A DNA stretch of 64,000 bases from Nilaparvata lugens (GCF_014356525.2 NC_052508.1:41547858-41611857), one strand, 5' to 3'; numbered from the stretch's first letter, positions 22,546-34,500 are shown. Made by a program: numbers and translations. The notes: generated from the letters alone by a model not told the origin.

Positions 22546-24825
22546 TGTCACGTGGTAAATTAATACCACCAAATATTTTAAAATGAACCAATGAAATATA
22601 ATAGAACTATAAAATTGGAAAGAAGGTTAGACCTAGTCAAAGGATAAATCAACTCAAATCAAGTATTATTAGCGATTAGGAGTAATAGCATTATCAACAA
22701 TGATAAGAAAACATGTATAATTGTGATTTAATAATTATGAGAACCCATTGGTAAGATCAAAAAATTATAAAGCGGCTTACTTATTATTGGCGGATTATAA
22801 AAAATAAAATGCATGAACATTGAGGTTAGAGTTATTTGTTTACATTTTGAAAAGAATTAGTCGATCTTGGATAAATCGATAATTATTAGAATCAATACTG
22901 AGCGAATCAGCTGATTATTCGATCAACCCATATGACAGGTTGAATTATATAAAATTTACTCATAAAGGATATATTATGTATACTAAAGGAAGTCGATGTG
23001 TAGAAATACGAACATCCATTATTTCTGTATAAATATTTATTATAATCTAAAAAAGCATGATAAATCAAGAGTATACAAAACTCATATAAAAACTAAATGT
23101 ATTAACATCGCATGTTAGGATTTATTTATGAAATCAATTTAAGATAAACACTCCATACATTTGTATAAAAATTCTTTTTTAGTTAATTTTTTCTATTATA
23201 AAGCCGAGGAAGCCCTGATTCCCAAGGCAACCAATTGTATTGAGTCTATTAAATTGAAGGCCAATCGGAGAGTAGCTTACAGAATTATTCGTGGAAGAGA
23301 CAAATTTTTCTAAAAACCTCCTTCTTCTGGCTTAAGACCCCGACCTGAGAGGATGCACATGGAGTTTAGGGTTCTTTCTTCTTCCTTTTAAAATTTTAAA
23401 AACTATTAAGCCAAACCCTTTTTTAATGTAAAGTATTTGTATTAAATGTCAATTATCTGTGAACTCAGTGCTGTCAAAGAGTTCGTAATTTGTGAAGATT
23501 CCCATAAAAATATCTTTAATTCGAAAGAAACTTATAAAAATCTGGATCACGCGTTGGCCCAGCAGTGACGAAAAGGAGCCTACCTAATTAATTATTGGAA
23601 ATAATTAATTCAATCCACGAGACCATCAAGAACTTCAATTCAGTGAGTGATAATTCAAACGAGCTCGTTTTTTCTACGTTCAGTGGGGTAATTAATGAAA
23701 AAGCGCTATTCAAATTAACTTGAATTAAATTAAAAATCACCACGTGTTGTATAATATCACATAGTTCATAAGAACATTTTATAAATTTATTTAATATATG
23801 TAGGAAGCTTACTTCCATGCACAGCCCGAATTCATATAAATCCCTGAGATCTCATGTTTGAATATTGATTTATTAATTATAATTTTGTTAATTGACCAAA
23901 GTATATCATATCAAACTTATAGACCGAACAGGTTTTTGTTTGCAGAATTTTGTATTGATTGGAAGTATAAGTATCAGTATTAAATATAATATATTTATGA
24001 ATTTGAAACTCACTATTGTGAATATTAGCAAAGCCTGTGATAATTATTCAGATTTTTGAAATAGATTATTTAAGTGAATTATAGATATATCGAATATTTT
24101 ATGCACATCTTTTTTATGGGAATATATTTTGTGTTTTATGTCAGCATACAAACTCATAGAATTTTTTATTATATCCTAACTCATCTCGTGATATACAGTT
24201 TGAGCTGTTTTAATACCAACAAATATTTAGCAGCACTTAAAATTATTGAATCGAGTAATATTAATCTTATTCAGAGCACTCAATATTTATCATCCTTTGA
24301 TGATATTCATTTCATCTACCAGAACAAGTATATTAAGAAATTATATTAATAAGGTTCCAGTTATATCATATAAGGATCCAGAGAGCTTCCAGAACTGGCG
24401 TTGTAAGCTCCAAGGAATTTTGGAAGGATATATTGGTGAATACTTGTATTCACGACGAGCGTTTTAAGAATCAACTAGAAACAACTATAGTTGGTCCTTA
24501 TCATTCTCTAGTGGTGCATGGTTACTGATAATCAGTCATCAAATATTCTTTTAATTTCCTCACTGGTATTCTTCAAGAACTTCACAGAAGCAGCGGTAAG
24601 AATTATCAATCACCGGTCACTGAACCTTATGGTGATTATTTGTATTTATAAAATTCATGTTTCTACCACTGAGCTAGAGCTGAGGTTTGAACCCAGTAAT
24701 TTTGCGAGCCGGACGGCCTTAATTTTTTGTGAATTTATTCGCAAAAGAGGGAATTTAGAGACTGCTCTTATAAATATCAGAAACGTCGTATTATCTGTGA
24801 AGGATTTACAATCCACAACTTCACA
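22546..24825 (+). repeat. 3' long terminal repeat
   Basis: 2280 bp, same TGTCACGTGG start and CTTCACA end as the 5' LTR. It differs only at 23494, 23697 and 24408. It is followed directly by the AATA target duplication. Confidence 0.96.
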
Positions 24826-24837
24826 AATATAATAGGA

Positions 24838-26640
24838 TTGACAACTTTAGTATTGTGATCTAATTAACTTCAGTATTGTGATAATGAATTAACAGACAGT
24901 GTAACTGGCTCTCTCAAGGCCATGGGTACGTACCTACCAACATAGAGCAACAGAGGAACCAATACAACAGAAGCTGAAGAAATTAGTCGCATTTCTATCA
25001 CCTCACAATGAACATTACATTCAACTACCATATATTTGGAGAGATCGATTTTTAATTTTTTTGTTATAATCCGGTCACTTTCTGAATTTATTCTTCCAGA
25101 TGTTCCATTAATACTGTAATGTTTTAAATTGATTAGGTCGCCAAATTTGTTGACTCAACCACAGTTATTGTAATCTTTTTCATTTGCACACACACTCTCA
25201 CGTTTTCAACAGATTATGGAAACTTTTTTCTGATCAGCTGCTACTTGAGGGACCAATAATCCTCTCCCAAGGAACTTCAGCGAATTTTCCCAGAGTTGAG
25301 ACCTGTTCCAAAATAATGTTTTTTGTCGCAAACCCACTATATCCCTGAGTTAATAAAAATCGTTAAAAGCCGTTTCGAGATCTATCCGACTTACATACAT
25401 ACATATCCACAAACACACATATTAAAACAGAAATTGATTTCTTAGTATAATCATAGAGGAACAATAGCATAAGTAGATATCCCATGGCATAGGGCGTTTA
25501 TGTCTCAACTTTTACTGTTATCTCAAGCCGATAGCCCACGTAGTTCTTTCCCGTGAAGCTTAATGACACTGGTAGTCTCTCATATTGTGCCGCTCATACA
25601 CTCTTACCCGGTCAAAACAGTAAAAATCAACAAAAATCGACAGTAATCGGCTTGGGATAACAGTAAAAGTTGCGACATAAACGCCCTATACCATGGGATA
25701 TCTACTTACACTATTGTTTCTCTATGGTATAATTGACTTCAATGATAATGATTTCATTCAATGAGAGCTTATTTCACTTAATAATAACAGCTGGCATCAA
25801 AAGCAAAAATGTCAAACATGATTGAAATTGAAACAGTAGCGATCATCAACATTATTATCTTCATCTGATCTAAAATAACAAAATTATAGTAAGATTCACA
25901 TCAATGTGTCAGCACTGTTTTGATTGGGAGCATTGATGCTATTAATGAGGAATACTGACAGTCAACGAACTATTATGCATATTCTCTAATATTTTTAGAA
26001 CAAACAATCAATGTTTGGGTATAATTGATTCATGGGAAAAGCGCCTTACTTCTATGGAAGATGTTTCTACATTAGGAAAAGCAACAACAGCTATTTGGCC
26101 GTTCTAATAAAAATAACCCCTTTCTTTCGCCCAAGTTATATTTTGGCTGAATTTCCTCATTCTTTGCAAATAGATTCCACAACGGACACTTCTGGAGTTT
26201 TAAAAATACCCTTCATATATCATACTGAATTATTTCAATTTAATCGAAACTGTATAAGCAGTTTCCTTGATGTCGGATATACAAACAAAATTAGTCTTGA
26301 TAGAATAGGATGAATTGATTGAAGCAACTCCAGTCATAAAAGTTTGCTTTATGGAAAAAAAATTATCTATACTCCAAGGTATAGCTCCGATTGAAGCAGC
26401 AGTGCCCAATCAATTTGTTCTCGATGAATGCATTTTAAATAGTTCTTCAACTTGGTGCCAACCTAATGAAGTCATCTCAACTTGATGCCAACCTGACAAA
26501 ATGATTAATTTGGTTACCAGTTAAAAACTGTTTTGAAGAGGTACTCTCTCTAGATTATAGTTCTATAGAAACATATGATATGGACATTTCAATTATAAAT
26601 GAAATATTGGGAGAAGAAGAATATATATATAAACATTAAA
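24838..26640 (+). mobile_element. Repeat family X, copy X2, 3' part
   Basis: Continues the X2 copy begun at 11732, starting TTGACAACTTTAG. It matches 46060-48770 without the A insertion and with a deletion of about 250 bp near its start. It hosts a 275-bp MITE at 25452-25726. It stops near 26625 at GAAGAAGAATATA, where an 8-bp minisatellite takes over instead of the usual X end. Short frames such as 26032-26313 are not conserved between X copies. Confidence 0.75.
25452..25726. mobile_element. 275-bp MITE with CATAGAG ends and a 7-bp target duplication
   Basis: The left end CATAGAGGAACAATAG is matched in inverse at the right by CTATTGTTTCTCTATG. The inverted arms extend about 75 bp through TAAGTAGATATCCCATGG and GGGCGTTTATGTC. 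GTATAAT flanks both sides (25445-25451 and 25727-25733) and occurs once in the unoccupied X copies (near 46880). A 7-bp duplication is unusual; 8 bp would suggest hAT or P. No protein is encoded. Confidence 0.85.
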
Positions 26641-26644
26641 ACAT

Positions 26645-27062
26645 TTAAAAATTCGAACATTCAGTCACTCGAACATTCGAACATTCGAACATTCCAACAT
26701 GCCAACATTCCCACATTCCTACATTCCTACATTCCAACATTCCAACATTCAAACATTCAAACATTCAAACATTCAAACATTCAAACATTCAAACATTCAA
26801 ACATTCAAACATTCAAACATTCAAACATTCAAACATTCAAGCATTCAAACATTCAAACATTCAAACATTCAAACATTCAAACATTCAAACATTCAAACAT
26901 TCAAACATTCAAACATTCAAACATTCAAACATTCAAACATTCAAACATTCAAACATTCAAATATTCAAACATTCGAACATTTGAACATTCGAACATTCGA
27001 ACATTCGAACACTCAAACACTCAAACATTCAAACTTTCAAACATTCAAACATTTAAACATCA
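26645..27062. repeat. 8-bp minisatellite, unit ACATTCAA
   Basis: About 50 tandem copies of ACATTCAA. The central 200-odd bp is almost uniform, and variants ACATTCGA, ACATTCCA and ACATTCCT cluster at the edges. Three units make 24 bp, so frames with an eight-residue period stay open on this strand; these are by-products, not genes. It abuts the broken end of X2. Confidence 0.95.
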
Positions 27063-27093
27063 ATATAAATGCCAAATCGTCGATTTGAATCTA

Positions 27094-27343
27094 AAGCTGC
27101 GTACACATATTCGTGCTTCCAACCCGCACCGAGCACGCTCCTCCCTCGTACCGCCCTCGTCCCGCCCTCGTACCACCATCGAACCACAGTCGCACCGCCC
27201 ACGCACCCATCATGAACGTTACGGAAGATGATAGATCTTCTCGCGTTCCCCGGTCGAACCACTGTTGCTCCCCGGTCGATCATCAATCGCTCTGCTGGTG
27301 TGACGTTCGGTTGCGGAGCAGAGCGAAAGTCTGTACGCACCTT
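27094..27343. mobile_element. 250-bp MITE of the AAGGTGCGTACA family, GC-rich interior
   Basis: The ends AAGCTGCGTACACA and CTGTACGCACCTT are inverted matches, each flanked by TA. The interior is much richer in GC than its surroundings and holds irregular repeats of an 11-base CTCGTACCGCC-like unit (about 27140-27205). The same termini occur at 50381-50547. TA duplications suggest a Tc1/mariner-type MITE. Short frames across it are not supported as genes. Confidence 0.75.
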
Positions 27344-27345
27344 TA

Positions 27346-28893
27346 GACCTCACTTTCGCTCGGTCAATTATGTCACATACATACTACAAAGACTGCACAA
27401 TTCCCTTCGTGATGCTCACATGATATCATTGTACTGAATGAGATGAGATTAATTCGACAACCATTACAGCGATAGCAGATTGAAATTGCGACGCACTAGA
27501 ACACAAACACCGGCTCTCCGATTCTGGTCATTGACCGACCTCTGTTTCTTGACCCAATTCTGAACCAGCTTGAACTAACAAATAGTCTAAACTCTAATCA
27601 AATAGTTTCTGCAAATGAGTTTGAACAGCTACATGTCTGAATAAACCAACATTCACACAGATTTCAATTGAAATTCCACTCCAGTTTATGTTCATCATAT
27701 TCCCTCTAATTGGATTTAATAAGTAATTCCTGCCTCACCTCTCGAGTACATTTCGTTTCTAATTGTGTATCAAATGTATGTTCAACGCTCATTCGCTTTG
27801 TATGAGAGGCGAGGTAATTAATTTCTTCTTACTCCTGTTCTGCCTCTTCTTCTTCAGCTAATGGGTTCAAACACGTAGACCGAAGATTATGTTTTTTGGA
27901 AGAAAGCTCCTCGACCTGTCGCAGCTGATAGAGGCAGATGTTTGGGCTGTTCCCCCACTACCACTAGACTATGCCTGCCATGAACAGCCACAGCAATTCA
28001 TTTAATTACTCGTCAGATATGCGAAATCTCTCATCCGAAAACTTGGAGGTACTGTAACACAATGCACCATTCCACAAGAATTAGACCATAGAAGACTACA
28101 GTTGAGACTTTATTAACTTTCAATTCATTTTGATCCATACCTTGCAATATCTTGTTTATGATTAATGGATACTGATCTTATTTTTGGACCCAACTCTTTC
28201 AAGACGTAAAAATATGCATTACATGTTTCCATAATACATGCTTTTATTATATTATAGGATTTCTGAGAATACCACTCTTTCAGATCATCCTTTCGCAGGG
28301 AAAATGAACAAAACAAACTGGTTTCTTTCCGATTTCCATACAGCATAGATGAAAGGTCTAGAAATGATTTACCTTGTTTTTCATGGAAGTGGAAAATTCC
28401 AGTGATGATCTCCAAAAATTATCACTCGTAAATTTTCAACATCCAAAAAATATTTCGTGATGTATAATTATAATTTCTGAGAATTTCTCTCTGTTCTCTT
28501 TCACTGTAATTTTTCCCAGAAATTTTTCAGTGGATAATAGTACGGTTTGTCTATAGTTCACTCAATAGTTTTTATGGTATGAACTATAGTTTGATGATTT
28601 CTAAAAATAATTTCGAGAAGAATCATTCCTCTCCATTTTATCTGATGTAATAAAACTCTAGCTGTTATATCTCGATAATACAATAAATATAATATCTCTA
28701 TTCGTGTTTGATTCATCTATTGCTTTCATGTTCCCAAATTGTCTCAAGCTCAATAAGTGTATACTTATTTATATTTTGTATGGAACAAATGAATTCTATT
28801 CTTTGTTTCTGAAAGTTTCCTGCTCATCTACAAGCTTATTTTCTGTTTTGAATGAGTTTATTTCTCATTTATTTCAATAAAAATATAGTGTGA
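27346..28893. other. Unassigned non-coding stretch
   Basis: No gene or clear repeat recognised. A 96-residue minus-strand frame at 28125-28415 has no family signature and no splice or promoter support. Confidence 0.45.
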
Positions 28894-28936
28894 TTAAGCG
28901 TTTTTTCTTGAAGCGTTAGAAAGATTAGTCTTATCT

Positions 28937-29503
28937 TTGAATAAATATAAGCATGACTACTATCATTTTATAATAGGAGGAGATTTTAATATAAATATTT
29001 CAGCCAAGGACTGCAGAAGTTTGTGTTTGATAAATGTTTTAAAATCGCTTAATCTATATCTAAACAATTTTGAGGCAACTAGGTTTGAGTCAGCACTGGA
29101 TAACATTGCAACAGATCTGAATCCTTCACTAATCTCTGTTGGGGTATACCGAGTTGCATTGAGTGACCATGATGCTTTATGCTTCCATGTTAAATCAGAT
29201 ATCCTATTGTGTAATAATCATATGGAGAGGCAAAGTTTACAAGTCCAATGTATCAGGCCTATTACGCCGAGGTCACTTGAATGGTTCTGTTATAGACTGA
29301 GTTTGGTTGATTGGACCGAAATCATTATCCATGATAAGGCTGAATACAATTTCAACGCATTTTTCAATAGGTTTCATGGGTTATTCTTAGATTATTTCAT
29401 TGTTGTAACAAATAGAATAAGGCATGCCGATAGAGAAAAGACAAAAATATCTAAATTCACCAGCTCTGACTATCTTAAAGAATTATGTGCTTATTGCGTA
29501 TGA
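28937..29503 (+). pseudogene. LINE endonuclease C-terminal part
   Basis: Carries two signatures of the apurinic-type LINE endonuclease: GGDFNIN near residue 14 and SDHDAL near residue 76. The N-terminal half of the domain is missing because of 5' truncation. The frame shifts at about 29430-29500 into the frame that continues as the reverse transcriptase linker. Confidence 0.85.
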
Positions 29504-30359
29504 TAAATGGAAAAAAGAAGGTACAACATCAGCCAGGTTGTCTTATAATAATATTAAGAAATTGTTCAGGTCTGAATTGAAATTTGTGCGACTGAACCAT
29601 AATGTTGAGTCTATAGAATCAGCTGTAAATAAGTGTTCGGCTGCATGGAGGGCTATTCGCAAAAATACCAAGCCAGCACAGTCCACTGTTCCTTCTCTTA
29701 CTGCAGGAGAATTCAATCAACACTTCATCCGTACTGTGGAGAGAATTCATGAAGATATTGATGCATATGAAGTTCTCTCTGAGCATCAGCTTCTAGTCTC
29801 AACTCGTAATACACAAGTATCATTTGAAATGAAAGAGGTCACTTGTGATCACATTTTGGATATTATAGTTTCCAAGATGAAAGCCTCCTCCAGTAAGGAC
29901 ATTTATTCTCATTCCAGCACCTTGATCAAACAAGTCATCAGATTTATATTATTGCCATTAACAACCTGTTTGAACGCCTGCATAAGAGAAGCCGTTTTTC
30001 CATCTCCGCTTAAACATTCCAAAACAGTGCCTATTCACAAGAAAGGAGACAAAAACTCACCAGATAACTTTAGACCTATATCTGTTCCACCTATCTTCAG
30101 CAAAATTTTCGTATATGTTATTACCATTCAACTACATGATTCCTTCGAATCCAATGGTTTGCTTTTGAATTCGCAGTTTGGCTTTAGAAAAGGTAGGTGT
30201 ACTATTCATGCTGTTAGTTCAGTGGTGACCGATGCCGAGAATGGTTTCAATGATAAAAAGTATGTGGGCCTGGTTCCATTGGATGTAAGTAGAGCCTTTG
30301 ATGTTGTTGATCACGGCATTCTGTTGAGAAAGTTTGGAATATCTTGGTGTTCGTTATAA
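29424..30359 (+). pseudogene. LINE reverse transcriptase, N-terminal and palm part
   Basis: 311 residues covering the linker after the endonuclease and the first RT blocks: VPIHKKGDKNSPDNFRPISV, NSQFGFRKGRCTIHAV and the first catalytic block LDVSRAFDVVDH. The expected following residues are encoded in another frame from about 30330 (FGILGVRYKSL...), which itself stops at a TAG near 30460. Confidence 0.88.
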
Positions 30360-30407
30360 ATCTCTACATATATTGAAGTCTTTTTTAGAGGATCGTAGTC
30401 AGACTGT

Positions 30408-31151
30408 TTGTGTCAATTCAAGTTTTTCAAAGCCTTTTACTGTACCTCATGGCGTCCCTTAGATTTCATCCTAGGACCACTGCTTTTCCTGGTGATGATG
30501 AATGATATCGAATCCAGTATTGGGTCAAGGGTTTTGTGCTATGCTGATGATTCGTCTATAGTTGCTGTTGATGATGATCTCAGTGCTCTCAAGCAGAAAA
30601 TGTCCAGACATCAGGATGAGGCAGCAGCTTGGTTTAGGACAAACCGCCTTTTCCTGAACACAAATAAAACTCAAATGTTGGTGCTAAGCCTGAGGCAGGT
30701 CATTGACGGAGCAAAGAATTTAAAGCTGCTAGGTATCACTCTTGATCAGAGACTTACTTGGATTTCCCACATCGAAAATGTTTGTTCAAAGCTCAGCCGA
30801 GTGATTTACCTGCTTCGTAATTTGAAAGATTGTCTATCTAAGAACTATTTGAGAATGTGTTACTTTGCATTCTTTCAGAGCGTCTATACTTATGGATTGG
30901 TCTTGTTGGGTTGTGCTCAAAGGGTGCTACTATTACAAAATAAGGCATTGCGTATAATCTCTGGTGCAGCATATCTGGGGCACTGTAAGCCACTATTCAT
31001 AAATGAAAATATTATGACCATCCATGGGATGGTGGTTTTCAAACTCTTAATGGACGTGAGGAAGAACATTGACACTTTCATTGTAGAGAAGACATTCACA
31101 CCTACAATACAAGGAATAGAATCAGAATGGACGTGCCCTTTACAAGATTGA
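30408..31151 (+). pseudogene. LINE reverse transcriptase, catalytic and C-terminal part
   Basis: Contains ILGPLLFLVMMNDI followed by the catalytic LCYADDSSI, the thumb-region motif LGITLDQRLTW and the C-terminal LLLQNKALRIISGAAY typical of Jockey/CR1-type LINEs. The usual GVPQGS before ILGPL is disrupted by a stop and an indel. Stop at 31149-31151. Confidence 0.88.
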
Positions 31152-31584
31152 GCAAGATTTTGACTAGTCCTGGCCACTTATCTGTAAAATTTTCCAATAT
31201 CCTCCCCATTACAGTCAGGGAACTACCAATTGTTTAATTCAGGAAAAGATCGGAGAATCTCCTTCTAAATAATCCCATATATTCTTCTTATGAGTTCCTT
31301 CATCTTCCTGTTTCGGATTATTTTTGGACTAAAGTTTGTTTGTTATGTCATTTCTCTTGTGTGAGGTCTGCTTTTATTAATTCTGATACTAGTGCATGAG
31401 ATTATTATTATTAATTAGGTCTGTTTCTATCAATTCTCATAGTGCCAATTTCATTTTTTGTAATGTTCGTTTTTTGTTATAGTATTAATGACGTTTATTG
31501 ACTTGTTATATTTTTATTGACGTTTCCTATTGCATTGTTATTGCTTTAATGGAATAAAAGTATTCTTATTCTTATTCTTAAGCG

Positions 31585-34500
31585 ATAAGTCTTGCAAGAT
31601 CTGACAAAACATTGTAATATGTAATAGAGAATCAATCAATGAAGATTTTTCAATTGTGTTATGTATTATTTGAATGTATGACTTCATAGTATCACATTTA
31701 ATTGGTCAAGAGGACTGAGTACAACATGATCAGTCGTTTTATGTGAACAAGACATCAAGAATCGCCTACAACATTGGAGACGGAAGATCATTGGAATCTT
31801 GTCAAAGATACTGTCACAGCTGGGAAAAGTGTGAGCGAAAATCGCATTTGCGCCTAGAGGCAAGACTGGCAAGTTGAATTGGGCATTACAGATGGCGCCA
31901 CCGCAAGCCGAAAAGAAGCGCGGCAAGAGTAATGGCGGTAGTGTACGTGAGCTTACGTGTGAGAATTTGTTTGAGCTTTCGCTTCTTCTGATGGGTAAAT
32001 ACGCCAGCTGCCTGGCTGCAGGCTGTGTAAGAATAAAGGGAACTGCTGATGGCAAGTGGAGAGAGAGTGAGAGAGAGAGTGAGTCGGATGCAGGTGAATA
32101 AGTGGAAGAGATGGAATTGCGAGAGTGTCGAGGAGAGAGGGTGGTATTATAAAAAAGTGGTGAACAGAAAAGTGGTTATGAAATAACGCTGGAAGAGAGA
32201 AGTGGAAAGGAGAGTAATGAAAACTGACTTCAAGAGGGAAGAAATCAAGAGATAGAAGATGTATGAAGATCTTGGATCATTATGGACAAAGTTAAATTAT
32301 GAAATTATGCTGACAGTAAGGGTGGGAATGCAAGAATGTCATGGATAGGAAAAAACTAGGATTTGAGTAATGACCAATGATAGAGTTAATACAAGAAGAA
32401 AGAAAACAAGATAGCTGGCAATGGAATGAGAAGAATGAATAGTAAGAAAATAGACTGTTTTGTTAAGTAAAAAATAGACTATAGATAGAAATAATGTGAA
32501 AATTGATAGGGCGACAATGAGGAAGCCAACAGTCGTACCAATTATTCTTGGGTAAAAGAAATATCGTGTCAAAATGCAAAATGTAAGTTAGGAGATGAGT
32601 GAATAAACAATGAAGAATGAGTGTTTGAGATGGATTCTATCCTATCAATAATTGTTCACAATCCATCTGATAAGAGAATCAAAGAGACAAAATTCAGTAA
32701 CAAAACAATCAGTCAAATATTATTTGTTATTGGAGAGAGTGGATAAGAAATCGTATGGAATCGAATGTTCAAGCCAGGGAAATGTGGGGACAAAAGAGAA
32801 AGATATAGAAATAAGAAATATAAGTTCAAAGTACCAGAAAAAAGTACTACAAAAAAAGCCACAAATGAAGAAAAATGAGTGCGTGAGACAGAATTCGTGA
32901 AGGAATGAGAATAAATGGGAAGAAGCCTCGAGAAGGAGATTGTAGGGACTGACAGGGGGGAGTAGGAGGAGGTAAAGTGTTGGTGGAGTGAGTTGTAAGG
33001 AAAAAGAACAAGAAGGGGCAAGAGTGAAGACGGAAGAGGAATAATAGTTGTGGAAGAGAGAGGCATTACAGTGCCGCGTCAATTCCGAATTCCGTGCAGA
33101 TTCTTTGAGACTCAAAGAAGCTGTGAGGCCGAGAGTGGACCCTGGTGAACCACTCCAGTAAGATGTTCGAGGATAAATAACAGGCATAACAATATGAGAG
33201 GGTGAAGCCCTGTCTGGAATTAGGGGTCTCCAACCCATGAGCCACCAATTCTGCCTTCCTCAAAATGACCAACCCTCGCTGAAGATCAGAGTAGAAGGAG
33301 ATGATAATCTTCTTCTCCTTCTTCTTCATATCCATTGCTATCTCTGCTCACGAGCTGTTCCCTGCGTTAGTATGTGAGCTTGTTAGTCGGCGGCATCCTT
33401 GCAGTCGTGAATATTAAACGCGATATTAAACTTGACAACATATTTTGCATCATAATATCGTTAAATTAAAATAGGAGGGTAAACGTTAACCCTTCACACT
33501 TTGCATCTGACTCTTCCGCTCGGCATACTGCTCTGCATCTGAGTTTGCACACGCGAGCGCGCCTATCTTTCATCTTTGCTGAGAAATCTTAACTAAGTTG
33601 AGATTTATTCTCCTTATCAGACCAAAATGTAAACTCTTGAAACGCTGCAGTATCCAAGATGGCGCTTCTTCTGTTCACTGCGTTTCTCGCTGAAGCACGA
33701 ACTCATCGCATGGCGAGGAGAGCTGCACATATTGGTTGCGACAATTAATTACAGCCTGTTGCTACACAAACTTCTAAACCTGCATCTTTATTTGATCGTT
33801 CAACTACAGAGCTGAAGAATGGAGAGCTGAATGGAGGAGGATGAAATTTGGAGGGTCGTCTCGTGCTCCTTTTGAGAGGTCTGACAGATATGTATTTTGG
33901 TTAATGTTTCAATTTTTTTTGCTCGTGTTCGATGAATTCAGCAGTGGCTGTGATACTATTTGGTAGGGGAATATGGATTACGTTCAGGAATCACACTTAT
34001 ACTTTCGACAGTCGATAATCTATACTGTCAACTTCGACATAAATTATGATCAAATATCAACCAAAACTAAATGCACATAACTTCATCAAGTTCTTCACGT
34101 GAAGGACTCAATTTGTTTGACTATCATATTTTCTCCACAATAGGACATCATTTTAATCATATCATGAGTTTCAAATCTTCCCATCATGATTTGAGCCGGA
34201 AACCTATATTCTTGGTTCAAATCTCCCGTCTTTGGACTGTCGGAAAAGTAGCAGCGTTTGATTTTATTTCTTGTAATATATACTAATGAGGCTGAGAGAA
34301 TTAGTCAGTGACAATTTGACAAATAATGTCGCATATTCAATAGTGTAATATTATTCTGTCATCGACATTTTGTCGTCTTCAAATTCAACAGTGCCCACAG
34401 GGTGGGGGGACGAGAACACAGAACTTTTTTGGTTAGGTTGGGGGAGTAGGATATGATTTTTTTTTGAGGGTGAGTTCTTGGGTTTGTGTGGGTGTGAGCA

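Larger units (their letters stand above)
13085..24825 (+). mobile_element. Ty3/Gypsy-type LTR retrotransposon, 11.7 kb, LTRs of 2280 bp
   Basis: A complete element: 5' LTR, primer site, gag, protease, reverse transcriptase, RNase H, integrase, a non-coding 3' segment and the 3' LTR. The order RT then integrase places it in Metaviridae (Ty3/Gypsy). No envelope-like frame is visible between integrase and the 3' LTR. LTRs this long are unusual; from memory, Ulysses of Drosophila virilis has LTRs of about 2.1 kb, so an Osvaldo/Ulysses-type relative is possible but untested. The LTRs differ at three positions out of 2280, indicating very recent insertion. Pol is nevertheless broken in several places, so this copy should not be autonomous. 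Confidence 0.96.
12424..24837 (-). mobile_element. Helitron-like element C, copy C1, split by an LTR retrotransposon
   Basis: Read on the minus strand, C1 begins TCCTATTATATTAAG at 24837 and ends in a hairpin-bearing terminus, GCTCGGTGCCCCGATAT, at 12424. Without the retrotransposon it is about 670 bp. It sits exactly between AAA and TTG of the X target. Uninterrupted targets exist near 11024 and 46060, so insertion created no target duplication and fell between A and T. A 5' TC, an A/T target and a 3' hairpin are Helitron features; the canonical CTRR 3' end is not seen. No Rep/helicase coding, so it is non-autonomous. Related copies lie at 42354-43185 and 57517-57893. Confidence 0.7.
28901..31577 (+). 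mobile_element. 5'-truncated LINE (Jockey/CR1-like) with TTCTTA tail
   Basis: Non-LTR retrotransposon remnant containing the end of an endonuclease, a reverse transcriptase and a 3' UTR. It ends with AATAAA-AGTA and tandem TTCTTA (about 31553-31577). TTAAGCG occurs at 28894-28900 and 31578-31584 and may be a 7-bp target duplication. The coding region has at least three frame changes and one stop, so it is a fossil. Confidence 0.88.

Noticed and set aside
26645..27062. CRISPR-like array
   Set aside because: The repeats are 8 bp, contiguous and without unique spacers, in eukaryotic DNA.
26599..27231. 210- and 129-residue frames with an eight-residue period
   Set aside because: By-product of an 8-bp tandem repeat; no start context, signal or homology.
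32720..33238. 172-residue Ser/Leu/Phe-rich minus-strand frame as a secreted protein
   Set aside because: It arises from the purine-rich strand bias of the region; no signal peptide, cysteines or splice context.
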